From Cyathus striatus (lineage: Eukaryota > Basidiomycota > Agaricomycetes > Agaricales > Nidulariaceae): a DNA stretch of 64,000 bases. The stretch spans positions 1,488,001-1,552,000 of the forward strand of contig JAOVFP010000003.1 in assembly GCA_025738555.1 (NCBI GenBank). Reading direction: 5' to 3'. Both the position numbers and the translations under genes were made by a program. Numbering within the stretch: the stretch's first letter is position 1; every line of letters begins with the position of its first letter. Positions 47,810 through 60,033 of the stretch are shown piece by piece. Under the pieces are notes generated by a model. It worked only from the letters and a program-made list of their open reading frames with translations. It searched no databases and was not told the origin of the DNA.

Positions 47810-50800
47810 TCATATTCCAAAATGAACAAATGGAACCCAATCCCATGACATAATGCAATTACCTTCCTCTTTCCAATTATTCCTATATTTTTTAGTACTT
47901 TGTTGAAGTGCCCATGCTGCCTTTGAGCTGTCTAATTCACACTTACCATTCACTGGTTCAAGTAAGCATCTATACAGTTCTTGTGAAATATCAGGTGCAC
48001 AAGCATCACTAATACTCCACATAGTTGCTACAATACTTCTATATCCTGCTGCTATCATTGCTGTAGAATGATGTACTGGTTCATCAGGAAGTTGTTTATC
48101 CCCCATACCAGTTGCACATGCAGAAAGAAATGCAAAGTCTGCATCTTTGTTGTTTAGATGTAATATTTTTTCTATTTCAAGCAAGCCATCATGAACATGA
48201 AATGAACTTTTCAGTATATTACCAAATGATTGTGTGCTATGACAGGCTAAATGAATCCAGCTATGGGTACTCATTGCCTGAGATACTGCTTCTACAGTGG
48301 CAGTTTCTCCTTCAAGTGCAAGAATCTCAATTCCATGTTGATTGAAATTATGTTTAATGTACTGAACCTCCTTCTCAGTGTTTGGAATGGATGGCATTCC
48401 AGGGGTGTTAGCTTGACTAACTGTCACCATCCCATTGAATTTGGTATTGACTGACTTCTTTTTGATTTGACCAAGGACACTCAGTGAGGTAATATATGAT
48501 GAAACCACATAATCAGACAGGATTGATCCAAGCAGTACATCAGACCGATAATTTCCAGCAGCATGTATAGGGAGGAATGATAAAGGGCCTGATGGACACC
48601 ACCAGAAGTGATCAGTGGGATTTTCTGTTGGCTTTCTCAATATTGTAATTTAGTTACTGTATTGTATATATAAATAAAAATTGACACACCTTAAGCTCTA
48701 ATGCTTTTAATATTGGGTTCACAATGAACTTCCACAGTTCACCAAGAATGAGCTCCATACCCCCAATCAAGGTAGATTCATTGTAAGCTAATCTTCCTGA
48801 CCTTTCATTATTATTCTGTTCTTCCCCCCTTAAGTTCTGTACTTTCCAAAATTCTAGTTTTTCCTTTAGTGCCAGAGCTTTGCTATATGTGATTTGAGAA
48901 AGGGGGACATTGAAAACTTTCATTGTGTCTGTTGAGCTCTTATATGTATTTTTTAGAATCAAGGCATCACATCCCTGTTCATGTATGTGAAGGATGACCA
49001 CAGTCCCATCACAGGGAATATATGATTTAATTTCTTCATATTCAATAAGCTTCATAAAATTCTCCAATCCAGGGATGTATCTTATTTCATTGATTGCATT
49101 TTGAAAATGCTCAATTATATCTTTTCCTGTAAGGTCCTCTCCTGAAAATTTATGTCAGTGAAATTGTACTCAATTATATATTTTTACTAGCTAACATACC
49201 ATTGATTTTCACCCCTCCTCCAAAAAAAAGCATAGCTAGATTATGACACTTGCTGTCATAGTCATAGTCCTGATTGAAGGACTTAAGATGCATGTAGGTT
49301 GATTTCATTGTGAAAAGGTAGTTCAATGCAACCAACCTTCCTTGTTCAAGCCATATAAGTGCCTTGTCAATTCTTTCAAGAGATATTGCCAGTGTTGCAG
49401 CAGTTTTCACTAAATCTTTTGCAATCTTTACATTTTCATGTCGAGGTTCAATATAAGTTGGTCTAAGGAATATGATAATAGGCAATAGTTCAAAAATATA
49501 ATCAAAGTCATTCAGTCTCTGACTATATTCAAGTATCATACTCTTGGAAATTATATCTGCCCAGATTGTTATAGCTGTTCCCTTCAGAGTCAGGGTCCTT
49601 TCTGAAGTCAATATAAATTCTTTGATAAGATCATGTGCCCTTTGTGTATAATTCTCTTCTCTATTTTGATAAAAAATGCTCATCAAAGATGCTGTAACAC
49701 ACATCAGACTCACTAGATAATCTATGGTATTTGGTGGTATGAGTTCAAAAGCTTTCTGTCTACTGCTTAATGATTCTTCTAAATCAATCATATGTCCTAG
49801 CATTATAAAGCGCTTGGACATACAGTTGCACATGGTGTTCAGCATTTGTGAAAGAGAAAGGTTGGGTTCAGAGAGTGTTCTAGGGAAGCTTATACCCTGT
49901 GGTAAGGTGCAAGATACCACTTGTTTTTGAAATGCAATGCATTTGTCTAAATCAGTCACTTCATTGAGGATGTCAAATCTCTTTGAATGACACTCAGAAA
50001 GGGTAGATAATGCATTTGAATATTCATTATGAACAGCAGGGATAATGTCCAGAAATTGAAAATTAACAGCAATAACATCTTCCAAATCTGTTATATTATG
50101 AAAATATTTTAATTGAGTGTTCAGGCAAAATCTGAGCATAGACAGCATTATAGGAGGAATAGAATGACTTCCTGTGGTTAACAAAATCGCATTTTGTAGA
50201 ATCTTTATTGCTTCATTTATGTCTTGAATGCTCTTTGTGACATTGAATCTATGCAACAGTGAATAGCAAAGGTGAGTGATAATGTTAAGAAGATGTGAGT
50301 GTTGTTGAGATGCCATATTAGCTGCATCCCTATATATACCAATTGCTTCATTTATAACCTTGATATCATTGGTAATTGTGTATTCTCTAATAAGGCTATT
50401 ACCTAATTTGGTCTGGAAAACAGGATATTCTGGTGATTCTGGTGATAAAAGATGTAGAGCCCTTCGTTGCACCTGAACTACTTGATAAATATCCATGGAA
50501 TCCATTGTAGCCTCAAATCGGTCAGATAATGACATGCCAAGAGTGTGTAAATATCTAGGAAGCCAAGGACTGTCTTCATGAGTCAAATCCACTGAATTTT
50601 GCAGGACATCAATTGCTTCATTTATATCACTCATCAAGTGTGATATTCCAAACCGTAATGTGAGACATACTCCTAGTACCTGAAGAATTTCAGACACATT
50701 AATAGAATCTTCAGCTGGCACAAGGCCCAGAACATCTCTAATGGCACAAATGGTGACTTCGAGATCAACAGATGAGTCTGAGATCTTATATTTGTGGAGT

Positions 50801-51136
50801 AAAGTATCAGCTATCATCATCAGGAATATGTGTATAGGTTGTGTGCTTTCAACATTGATAAGATCAAGCATCTTTTTGTAAATTTCTATAGCTTGATTTG
50901 TATCCTCCAAGTTCCATACATTATTAACAAGCTGTAGCAGCAGGTCTCCTACTACACGATATGGTGATGCTAATGTGAGCTCTTGATGCGAGTCTTCTGC
51001 TGGAAATATTTCCAGAGGGTATTTAGGATCTTAAGACATATCAAAAATCGATTTTTATATGTGATGTATTACTATATAGCCTACCTTTTATAAGTCTACG
51101 CAAAGCAGCTTTTATATTGTCGAGTCTGAAGTCCAT
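47810..51136 (-). CDS. TPR-CHAT domain protein (caspase-like protease fold)
   Basis: Four exons on the minus strand: 51136-51085, 51029-49200, 49141-48690 and 48631-47810, a continuous 1,051-residue frame with GTAGGC, GTATGT and GTGTGT donors. The ATG at 51136 opens MDFRLDNIKAALRRLIK. Residues ~20-620 form degenerate TPR-like repeats of ~40-45 residues with recurring NEAI..Y, P.Y...L...L..RF and DL..CI words (INEAIGIYRDAAN, LDKCIAFQKQVV). Residues ~790-1051 are a CHAT domain: FWWCPSGPLSFLPIHAAG, then WIHLACHSTQ with His 909 and FAFLSACATGMG with Cys 949, the expected His/Cys dyad, and IVATMWSISD. CHAT proteins are caspase relatives; TPR-CHAT proteins are expanded in Agaricomycetes with mostly unknown substrates. 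It is the best intact host-type gene in the window. Confidence 0.9.
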
Positions 51137-52924
51137 GATGTGATTTAAAGGTTATTTGAATGTTTAGTAACGAGACGAGTGACTTGTGAACTGGAGCCTG
51201 GTTTCCCGAGCGGCTATTTCAAAGTGAGACTATAAACGAGGTGGGTACGAAAATGAGCAGAAGGATGTTAGCACGAGCGTACTTATACTTTCCTTTGAGG
51301 TCACAGCAGTACATTTAGAAGCAAGCGGATTGCTGTAAAGCATGGTTGGATTGAACGGAAAGCTCTCTAAATGTGTACATCATACCCGACAGAATGGTAA
51401 TCGTAGCAGTTCTTCATTTACGCGCCCAGGAACACTTAACAGTATCGATAACATAAATAGCATTTACAACAGCCAAATATAATGCTCTTGGTTAGTTTAA
51501 ACGTACTGGGGGTAGATGATACCTAATAATTCGAAGAAAAAAGACGTGAGTGTGACAATGAAGAGAGTCAAACTCACGGGTGATCAGGCTCGGAGTGGCG
51601 AGGTTCGGGCAGAGGATTACTATGAACTACACCAGCCTCTGCTTTTGAAGGCGGCAAAGGACTACACGCCTAACACACGTCCCATGAACCAAGACCCGAC
51701 ATAATGGTAATACGAATCACACCTGTTAATAGCATGTAACCCGTAACTAGGATATCACAACAACATTCATATCAACATGGGCATTTAGAGCAGTCCTAAT
51801 ACAGCACTTCATTACCATTGCAGTTCAGGGAGAGAGGAAGGAGAAGGGACATGTGAAGTAGCTCTACGCACTGCATTACCCTTGTCACGCCAGGTGTAAA
51901 CGTAGCCCTCGTAGCCATAATATCCTCGTTAAGAGACCCCCACGTGTCGGTTGCATCCTTTCTGAGAACGTGTTAGTTCTGTATTATCACACGAGGGATC
52001 AAGAAAATAGGAGAAAAAGGTAAGGAGGAGACGACATAGTGAACAGGAGGATAGAGGCAGGGAATGTATGAGGAAGAACGAGCCCCGGAAGCTGGGAAAG
52101 ACGAGAGCGAGGGAAAATGAAGGGGGAAATATGAAACTGAACAAGAGGACAAGAGATCGAGAACAACAAAAAATGGCTATTAAGAATGGAACCGGGGAAC
52201 CTTCAGGACAGAACAGTACAAGGACTGGTTGCGCTTTCAAGGGGCGAGGTAAGCACGTGCATAGTTTGTACGCTGTGCAGTGAACAACCGTTCGAGAGTT
52301 CCACTTATTTTTACGAGTGATAAGCTTGAGGGTACGTAGCGTGGTAAGTACCGATCAGGCATGATCAATGTAGAGAGCGATAAACATTCGCCAGTGTGCC
52401 AGTGGTCGGCCTATGGGTCATTTTTCTTACCCAACTCATCAGCTTTTGCACTCCTACACGCCATGAAAATGAATTACGGACCATAGAGACAATAGCCTCA
52501 TATTAGTTTAACATCCCTCCACCTTCAAATCTCTACGAATCCGGTATAACATCCTCACTTGGCTCGGTGGGCCTGTGCACCAGAAGGGCGTGTCGTAGTT
52601 ACTGTGTGTATTTAACATGAAATGGAAAGCAATTTCGGTGAATATCTGTTCTTTGGATACGGATATATAAGTGCTGGGTATGGGGGGAGGAGGAGAAGGC
52701 TCAGAATGGAGAACTGCGATAAACGCATGGGTAGTGGACAGACGCGGTCGTGGGAACTTGGATTCGGAAGGGCAAGCAAGCTCTCATGTGATCTAAAAGT
52801 TGGACGCGTCGAACTCGGACTCCTTACTCCAGTGACACGCGTATCCGCCACTGCTACGTCTGCACTACCATGGCCGCACTGTATAGCAGGCCGCAAAGAA
52901 ACCGCTCCCCACACCCTTAAAGAC
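51137..52924. other. No gene recognised
   Basis: The 5' side of the TPR-CHAT gene followed by mixed-composition DNA. Short frames at 51516-51704 and 52068-52283 have no recognisable motif or homologue within the window. GC content rises from about 51.2 kb onwards. Confidence 0.4.
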
Positions 52925-55900
52925 ACCAATACTATTCTAGTCACCCAACAAAGGTCTTCTCAGGCATAATCTTGAACTCAGCCAACCTCCCCTCCGCAGA
53001 CATCAAAGTACTCTCAGCAAGACTCAGCGCACTAGGCATTCGATGACATCCCGCCCTCATCCGCGAAATCACACACCTCTTCTCCCAGGAAGAGGGGGAA
53101 GAAGGGGGGATGTTGAGTATTGCGACGAAGTGTACATCTGACCTTCACGCGCCTTCTACCATTCTCCTGCTTCCACCCGAGGAAACGCAAGTGGAAGTAT
53201 GGAATAGGAGGGGGATTATTCTGTCGCATACGCTTGAGCTGGGCGGGTCGAGGCGCTAGGCTATTGAAGCTGGTATCTTACGGGCTGGGGGCGTTAGTGT
53301 GCGTATTGAGGATGGAAACGAGGAGTCTGGTAGTGAAGAAGGCGAAGAGAGGAGGAAGAGGGAAAAGGAGAGAGATCGGAGAGAAGCGAGGTGTTTGGAT
53401 GAGGGGGTGGAGAGTGGGACGAGGGTACTCAGGGTCTGTTTTCCTTCTTTCTTATCGTTTTGGGGGAGTTGGGATTAATGAGATATCGCTGTAGGCTTAC
53501 GCATTTGGAAAGACTATCGGAACGATGGCTTGGTTGTTCCATGTTCAGGCTATCGGGGTACTTACCTCCCCCTTGGACCAGCTTTGCATCATCCTGCGCC
53601 GACGAGGGAGATTCCGGGTCCAAGTGCAATGTGCGTTTCCTTCCTCTTCCTCACTTGGTGTTCTACGTACCTTTGTATCGGGTACTGATGCTGTTGCGGG
53701 AGATAACGTTGACGAACTATACGGGAGAATCGATGGAGTATTTGAAGAAGCTTAAGTTGTGGCTATGGGAGCTACGTTTACGCCTAGTAGTAGTATGGCG
53801 AAGAAGAATACGGTTTTGATTGCTGCTTTGTACGTCCTCACTTTATCTCTTCTACACTTAGCCTTCCTGCATACTGCTCCTTCCATCTCTTCCTACGGTT
53901 GCCCTTCCCGCATCCCGCTCCTACGCTCTCCCACCATGCTCTTCCCCACTTCCCCATTTACGCTATAAGTCAATTCCTCATGCGCGTAGTCCCCCCATCC
54001 CCCTCTATTACTCTTCTTTCTTCCTTCCCGCCCTCCTCCCTTCTTCCCTTATCGATCTCTCACTAACGTACTTGTCCTTCCAGCCTCTCAGGAACAAAAG
54101 CAACAAAAGCCCTCTCATGGTCCATCCCCACCGTAAACCACACATGGCTCGAAGACTGTTTTTCCAGTGGCGCAAATTTGACTGTTGCCCGTGAGAAGTA
54201 TATTGCGTTTCCCCCTGGTGTATATTTTGGTAAGGTTTTGGAGAGTGGGCGGGGGTTGAGGTTGGGTAGTTGGAGGGTGAGGATGTTAGTGATGATGAGG
54301 GGGGACGAGAGAAGGTGGGGGAAGGGGTGGATGGGGGGGGGGGGAGGTGGAGAATCTTGTTCATCCGAGTGTTACACCTACTTGGCAGGAGAAGAAGCGT
54401 GGCTTGGGGCCGCAGGCCAGCAAGCTTTTTACGGATGTGGATGTGGATTTGGCGGTTAGGGAGAGGGTGGATGATATGTTTATGGACGTCGATATTGATT
54501 TGGAGGTTGAAGGGAGGGAGGGGGAGGGGGAGATGGTGTTTGAGGGTGTTGCGCTTGGGAGGTTTGCGCGTCGTGAGGAGCGGGAGGGGGATGAGCTGGA
54601 GTCGCAATCTCATCTTGGACGAGAGCCTTCGCTGCATCCTGCTCCTGTGTTGGATGAGGAGCGGGCGGCTGAGCTGCCGGTTTCTTCTATTTCTTCCCCG
54701 GAGCCGGAGCAGGTTCGCGAGCGCGAGCACCAACACGAGGAGGACGAAGACGAGCAGGTGGAGGAACAGCCTAAAGAGTCGCAGAAGAAGAAAAGAGGAC
54801 AGCCTCGGAAGGTGTCTGTTGCTGATGATGTGCTGCTCGAGAAGATTGGGACGCCGAAGGAGAGGGGGATGCCTAGGAAGGAGCCTGTCGAGGAGGAAGA
54901 GGGGAATGAGCTGCTGGAGAAATCCACGGAACGCCTGCGAAGAAACGAAGGAGGCCTTGGAAGGAGCCTGTCGAGGAGGTGGAAGAGACTACGAAGTCAA
55001 AGTATACGTCCGGTGTCAAGTCTTCGTCCAAGACTAACGGAAAGGCGAAGGCTACTACGTCTAAGGCTGTTGTTGACGAAGAATATGAGGAGGAGGAGGA
55101 GAGTGAGCCTGAGAAGAAGGCGGTTAGGAAGAGGAAATCACGCACCGAGTTGAAGTCTCCTTCGAAGTCTGCGTCGAAGTCAAAGGCGACGGCGAGGAAT
55201 CTTCCTTCGGAGTCTGATTTTTCTTCTGCGTCTAGTAAAGAGGAGGAGGAGGCACCGAAGAGACCTCCTGGTCGGTCTAGGAAGAAGGACGCGCGGAGCA
55301 AGGCCATGTATTGGTGGACGATGATGCGTCTGCTTCTTCCTCTGAAGATGAAGAGAGGAGGAGAGGGAGAAAGAGCCGAAGGAGCCTCTTAAGCTTGGGA
55401 GCACGAGGAAGAAGTATACTTCTATTGCTATGCGTCATGCCAAGAGGGAGCGGGCGCGGGAGAGGGATAGAAGTGATAGCGAGAGCGAGAGCGAGGAGGA
55501 GAAGCCTAAGGCCAAGAAGGAGAGGAGGGAGGTGAAGAGTGATACTGAAGCTCGCGAGTCGACGGAGGAGGAATGGATGATGAAGAGGAAGGGAAATAAG
55601 AAGGCTCAGGAGAGCGATAGTGAGGATAAACGTGTTGTGAAGGAGGTGGGGACTAAGGATACAAAGCATCCTGGTGTTGCATGAAAGAGGTGGGAGGATC
55701 AGAATCGGTAGAGAGAAAGGGAGCGGCTGGCTGGTTGGAGGAATATTGGGCATAATCGGTTCCTCTGGGGTCGGAGGGCAGAGTGTGCAGTGGAGACTGG
55801 ACGGGTAGATATTGAGAGGGGGTGTGAGGATGGTGCTATCAAGGGGGATCAGCGGGCGGGCGCTTGATGGGGGAAGATCTAGGAGGTAGTCACCTGGGAA

Positions 55901-57653
55901 TGGTCCTCGTGCTGATACGAGCCAGCGTCGGCCTGTGGGCTGTAGGCGGGTACTGTGTGGGAGGACTGAGCGGGGAGGGTAGCGGGGTTGTGAGAGTGTG
56001 AGTGTAAGTGTGAGTTGTGGGGATAGAGATAGGAGACAGTGGTGGGGTCCGTTACAGCATCTTGGAGAGAGGAAGAGCCAGAGGAGAGATAGGGAAGGGT
56101 GTATGCTTGATTGGGAAGTTCGAGCTCGGAAAAATACTTGGGAGAGGAGGGGGGCAGTGGGCCTAAAGAGAAGGCAGTGCCGGAGAAGGGGTGTTGGGGA
56201 GGATGTTCGACTAGGTCCCATTGTTGGGTTTGAGGTCGCGCGGCGGGGAAGGTGCGGTAAAAGACTTCATCTTCCTCGCGCTCTGTCTGCTGGAAGAGGG
56301 ACATGGGCGGGTATGGGCTGTTGGAAGATGAGTGGGACATCTGGAGAAGAGAAGAGACATGTGGCCTCAACAATCGCTCATCTCCCCAGTTATCAGCAGT
56401 AGTCACGTGGGTGTCATAGCGGGGGAAAGCAAGGAGCGTTTCTCTCAATACGAGTGCTAAAGCGCTAACCGGAACCCCTTCCTCTCACAGAACAAACTGC
56501 CACCCACCAAATACCACACCCTATGTTATAGCGTCCACTAGAGTCAGACGAAAATCCTACGAAGTGGATTACAAGGATGGAGAGTATTCAGATTACCGCT
56601 ACTGAGTGCTGAGCGCTGAGCGCCTATCTGCTTCCGCATCGCCGTCAAAACTCAACTTTAAACCATCGCTCAAGGCAGCCCCCACTCAAGCTTCATAATC
56701 GAGACAACGCAGCTCCCCGCCACCTCCTGCATCTTCACTTGAACTCTAAGCTCCACCACCGCAGCGCAACGCTACAGCTCAAGCCGGTCAGCGGCTCGAG
56801 CGATACAATCGTGCCCGACGTGGTGAACTTTAAGCAGGAGGTGCGCAAGGCGGGGAATAGGGCAATTTCACGCGTATACAGGAGATGAAGGACGGTAGTA
56901 GTGCGAGTTTGAAGAAGCGTTGAGTCTGATATGATTGAGAAGGACGGGGAGACGGAGAGGGAAGTCAAGAGGAGAAGGATGGAGCTTGAGAAGGGGAGGG
57001 GGTCTGTTAAAGGCAAAGGGCGTGCGCGGGAGGTGGAGGAGAGCGAGGAGGAGGCCCCGCAAACAACGTCATTGAAGAGTACGAAGGAGAACATTGCTAA
57101 GAATCCGTACGTGTTCTCCCTTCTTCGTTGATATTTTCTAATGGTACCTCTCTAGTTCACCTGCAAAGACAAGAACACCGTCTGCCGCTGTTCTCGCCAC
57201 GACTCAATTTGCTCTCAAAAATGATGTCACAGAGGTTGGACAGGCATTTCTCTTGGTTTCTTGTACTGATGCTTAGTATCTTAAGCTATTACTAACCTCA
57301 GTGTGAAAACTACAGTGTACCCATTTATTGGCCAATCACCTCGTTCCGAGTTCGCACTGAAAGTTCATTTGTGCCGTTGCATAGGAGAAATGGGCTGTGG
57401 ACTCGACTTAGACTAAAAGCTTCTTCGTGAGTACTTTATTCCGACATGTGTGGTACTATCTAACGTCCTGATTATAGCGGAGCACGATCACCCTTTGAAG
57501 GATAAGGAGGGGGAGAAAAGATTCAAAATCAATCTTGAGGAGGTTCTTCGGCGAGCACAGTCAAGTCCATTAGCCTATTGCAAGGCAAGACGTTCTCCTT
57601 GACACCCAAGGTTGGTATCGAACATAAGCTACTATCGAACGTCATTACTGCTT
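52925..57653 (+). pseudogene. Decayed second copy of the Rtt107/Brc1-like BRCT gene
   Basis: Begins near 52931 with text matching exon 3 of the copy at 5293 (VFSGIILNSANLPSADIKVL) and continues LELGGSRR, AIEAGILRAGGVSVRIEDG, GKTIGTMAWLFHVQAIGVL and KKNTVLIAA. Beyond the point where the first copy is cut it supplies TKALSWSIPTVNHTWLEDC and YIAFPPGVYFGKVLE, a long Lys/Glu/Ser-rich nuclear-type linker (54350-55640), EKDGETEREVKRRRMELEKG (56931-57000), TPSAAVLATTQFALKNDVTE, HPLKDKEGEKRFKINLEEVL and LLQGKTFSLTPK (about 57590-57610), typical of the C-terminal BRCT pair. The first exons are absent. Stop codons (for example in the BRCT 2 block near 53044 and in LELGGSRR*) and many frameshifts show it is dead. 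Confidence 0.7.
55653..56448 (-). CDS. 3' end of a hypothetical Ser/Pro/Gln/His-rich protein
   Basis: Minus-strand exon 56448-55894, a 58-bp GTGACT..GATAG intron, then exon 55835-55653 ending LYP-stop. The frame is continuous across the junction: YQHEDHSQ followed by HHPHTPSQYLPVQSPLHTLP. The text is low-complexity, as in the C-terminal regions of fungal transcription factors, but no DNA-binding domain is present, so the class is a guess. The Met at 56448 may not be the true start; an upstream exon may be lost. It lies inside the decayed BRCT copy and ends where the basic linker frame of that gene ends, which suggests a rearrangement breakpoint near 55650. Confidence 0.4.
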
Positions 57654-57961
57654 GTAGCGGCCAGGTATGTTTTGTTCGTCAAGTCCTTCATAACATACGC
57701 TTATGATGATTCCCATAGCTGAATATTAAAGTAATAATACATTATTTGTCTGAGAATCACACAATGGTATTCGAAACAATGAGTCTGGAAGTCTTCTCCA
57801 TTCGGAATATGTACACCATGAAACCATTGATTCCCAACTACGCTTTAACAGTAGTGCTCCGGGGAATAGCTTTGCGAAACTCGCATGACCTAATTCGCAT
57901 GGCTAATTAGCTAGCTAATTAGCAACTACTTAAGAGACAGTCATAAATGATATGCGAATTA

Positions 57962-58238
57962 CTGGAGACTTTCGACCACTTGTTCACGGCTTCTGGTGCG
58001 TGACGCGAAAATTTGGTTTGACCAGGTGTTCAAACCCTGTGCTGGTGCGTGACATCTGGTGGTTCTGTTCATGCCCCTATAGCCGCCCAGCACGGGCGGA
58101 AAATTCGGGTAAATAAGCGCTGTATTTGTCTCAAAAACTCTGTTCATGACAACTTGTGACGCGTGACAGATGTACTCAAGTGTTCAGTTCAAAGGCCTTG
58201 TGTGACGCGTGACTGAACACTTGGTCGAAAGACTCCAG
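57962..58238. mobile_element. 277-bp MITE with TA duplication
   Basis: Inverted ends CTGGAGACTTTCGACCA and, as reverse complement, CTGGAGTCTTTCGACCA. Flanked by TA on both sides (57960-57961 and 58239-58240), as for Tc1/mariner-type MITEs. The inner part repeats GTTCA, GCGTGAC and GACGCG words, giving a near-palindrome. Nested in the hAT-like element. Confidence 0.85.
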
Positions 58239-58320
58239 TAGTGCTAAATAGCTCCAACACAGCAGAACTCTTTATAATATCATATTCTAGATATGTAGCC
58301 TATTGTTTACACCTTTTGAC

Positions 58321-58787
58321 TTGCTGTGTTGCACAGCTGCAAGATCTCATTGTAAGGGATGATGGATTGAAGTTGCCGAAGTATATGCAGAATATTAAGA
58401 ATGAAGTTAACCAAATTGCAAACTTTAGGTTATCACAGCTCATTGACAATGAGATTGCCAGAAATGTTACTTGGCAGTGTTTGTGTTGGATCCTGGTATG
58501 TATCAAGATAGTGATGAAACACAAGAGTATGAAATTCACACTCAGGGTCCATCAAGTAACATTCTGAAATGGTTGGACGAAGGGCTTCTGAATGAAGTAA
58601 CAGTGCAAGATGACTCTACCTTTACTCTGGCCGCTCATTTCAAGCTCTCCCACTATAGCAATGTCTTGGATAACAAAACCACCAATGAGGGGCCTTCCAA
58701 TCTGATCAGCATTGGTACAGCTGTTGTCACAGACACATCTCTAGGAAAACAAACTGTTCCAATGGAAGCTGGCTGGTTGATGACATA
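58321..58787 (+). pseudogene. Gene-like fragment carried by the hAT-like element
   Basis: Two overlapping plus frames that read as one protein with a shift near 58474: LQDLIVRDDGLKLPKYMQNI and FRLSQLIDNEIARNVTWQ, then FVLDPGMYQDSDETQEYEIH, ILKWLDEGLLNEVTVQDDST, ISIGTAVVTDTSLGKQTVPM and EAGWLMT. The composition is protein-like and unlike the AT-rich surroundings. No family was recognised. As it sits entirely within the element ends, it is either an internal remnant of the autonomous parent or a captured host sequence. Confidence 0.45.
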
Positions 58788-59076
58788 GATTGAAGATGAA
58801 TCAAGTTGAATGGGTATGGATAACTAACACAGAGGTAGAAATGTAGTAAGATATGTAGTGGCACCTGCCGCACAATATTGCTAATCAGCATGTGAAATAG
58901 CCTGGATTTGCTGATTTGCATTGCTAATTAGCAAATTTTCTCCCAGGGGGCATGCCCCCCATACCCCTGCTAATTAGCACTGCTTCGCACAGCGAATTAG
59001 ACCCCTACCAGGCCCACCCTAACTCACACATGCAAACCAGACTGTGAGACCTGTTTCACGGAGCACTATTTAACAG

Positions 59077-59523
59077 TGCCCATGCCTGTTGACACTTGTG
59101 TTTTTCCCTTGTGACTCGACTCATGCTTTGCTGTTTTAACTTGTCTATTTTTGGTTGTTCCATTGTTGCTTGTTGTGCATTGTTGTGGCATTTCCCTATG
59201 CCACATCCCCTCATTTGTTCTTAAACATTGTTCTTCACCCACTTGTGGACGACATCCTCACTTAAAGAATGCACAAAGAAAAACACATAGCATGGAAATC
59301 GCTCTCATCAACTCTTGCAGTGGAAAGGAAAGAGAGATGAGGTGGCATGTGGCCTGGATGTATCCAGTTTATCCTGCGTGAGCCACACTCAAATGAAGCA
59401 GCACGATATTTCTTATATTCCCTTTCAAACACCATCTCCAGATATTCCAAGAAAGAATGAAAGAAATACCCTTTCATACTATCCCTTTATGATCCACTCT
59501 CTGGAGAACTCTTTCCAGGTGAT
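59077..59523. other. No gene recognised
   Basis: Short frames only. A stretch near 59420-59520 could be a leader exon of the next frame, with CCAG at 59517-59520 directly before it, but no start was found. Confidence 0.35.
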
Positions 59524-60033
59524 TTGATAGATAAATACCCTGATGTCTTAAATGCAAGGAATCAAACCCTGAATTACTGGACTCAATCTCGCGATCCCCC
59601 CGATCCATGTGTTGTTATGAAGGTTTTCAAGGCCTTCGCATTGGAAAATAAACTAGAGACGCTGCTTATGCTGGCTAATCACCCTGATGTCCCATTAAGA
59701 ACATTTGAATACCTTGCTCCCATACAGGAAAGCTCATTTGTTTCCTACATTTTTTTCAACATCGCTGTGGCCAAAAATTTAACTGGCAACAGTCTCCTCA
59801 AACAGTCACACCAATTTATAACAGTTCGCATGGCACATGCTGAAACTCAACCGATAGAAGGAGAACCTGATGAAGCAGTGTTAGATGACTATTGTGATAA
59901 GGATGCACGATTGAGGAAATATATGAATAGGTGTTTTTGTATGCTGTACTGTTATTATATGGTTCTTAGAGAGTGTCATATGGACAGAGAAGCAATGATA
60001 TTTGATGCTCTTGGTCGACTGGCCTGGGTATAG
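59524..60033 (+). CDS. Hypothetical 169-residue protein or exon
   Basis: Open frame of 169 codons. It starts MIDKYPDVLNARNQTLNYWT and contains CVVMKVFKAFALENKLETLL, PLRTFEYLAPIQESSFVSYI, an acidic EGEPDEAVLDDYCDKDARLR and a Cys-rich hydrophobic stretch MNRCFCMLYCYYMVLRECH. The composition is convincing for coding sequence, but the family is not recognised. The ATG is preceded by TTTCCAG at 59514-59520, so it may be an internal exon. It is just outside the hAT-like element. Confidence 0.4.
   Translation: MIDKYPDVLNARNQTLNYWTQSRDPPDPCVVMKVFKAFALENKLETLLMLANHPDVPLRTFEYLAPIQESSFVSYIFFNIAVAKNLTGNSLLKQSHQFITVRMAHAETQPIEGEPDEAVLDDYCDKDARLRKYMNRCFCMLYCYYMVLRECHMDREAMIFDALGRLAWV

Larger units (their letters stand above)
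57852..59068. mobile_element. hAT-like element with perfect 8-bp duplication
   Basis: Ends TAGTGCTCCG and CGGAGCACTA in inverted orientation, flanked on both sides by TTTAACAG (57844-57851 and 59069-59076). This fits the hAT consensus nTnnnnAn. Subterminal zones are rich in GCTAATTAGC and CGAATTAG words. It is 1,217 bp long, of which 277 bp is a later MITE (57962-58238). It has no transposase, but carries a gene-like segment at 58321-58787. Confidence 0.85.

Noticed and set aside
55277..56221. 314-codon minus-strand open frame
   Set aside because: Leu/Pro/Ser-rich shadow of the purine-rich BRCT linker; the spliced frame 56448-55653 on the same strand explains part of the region better.
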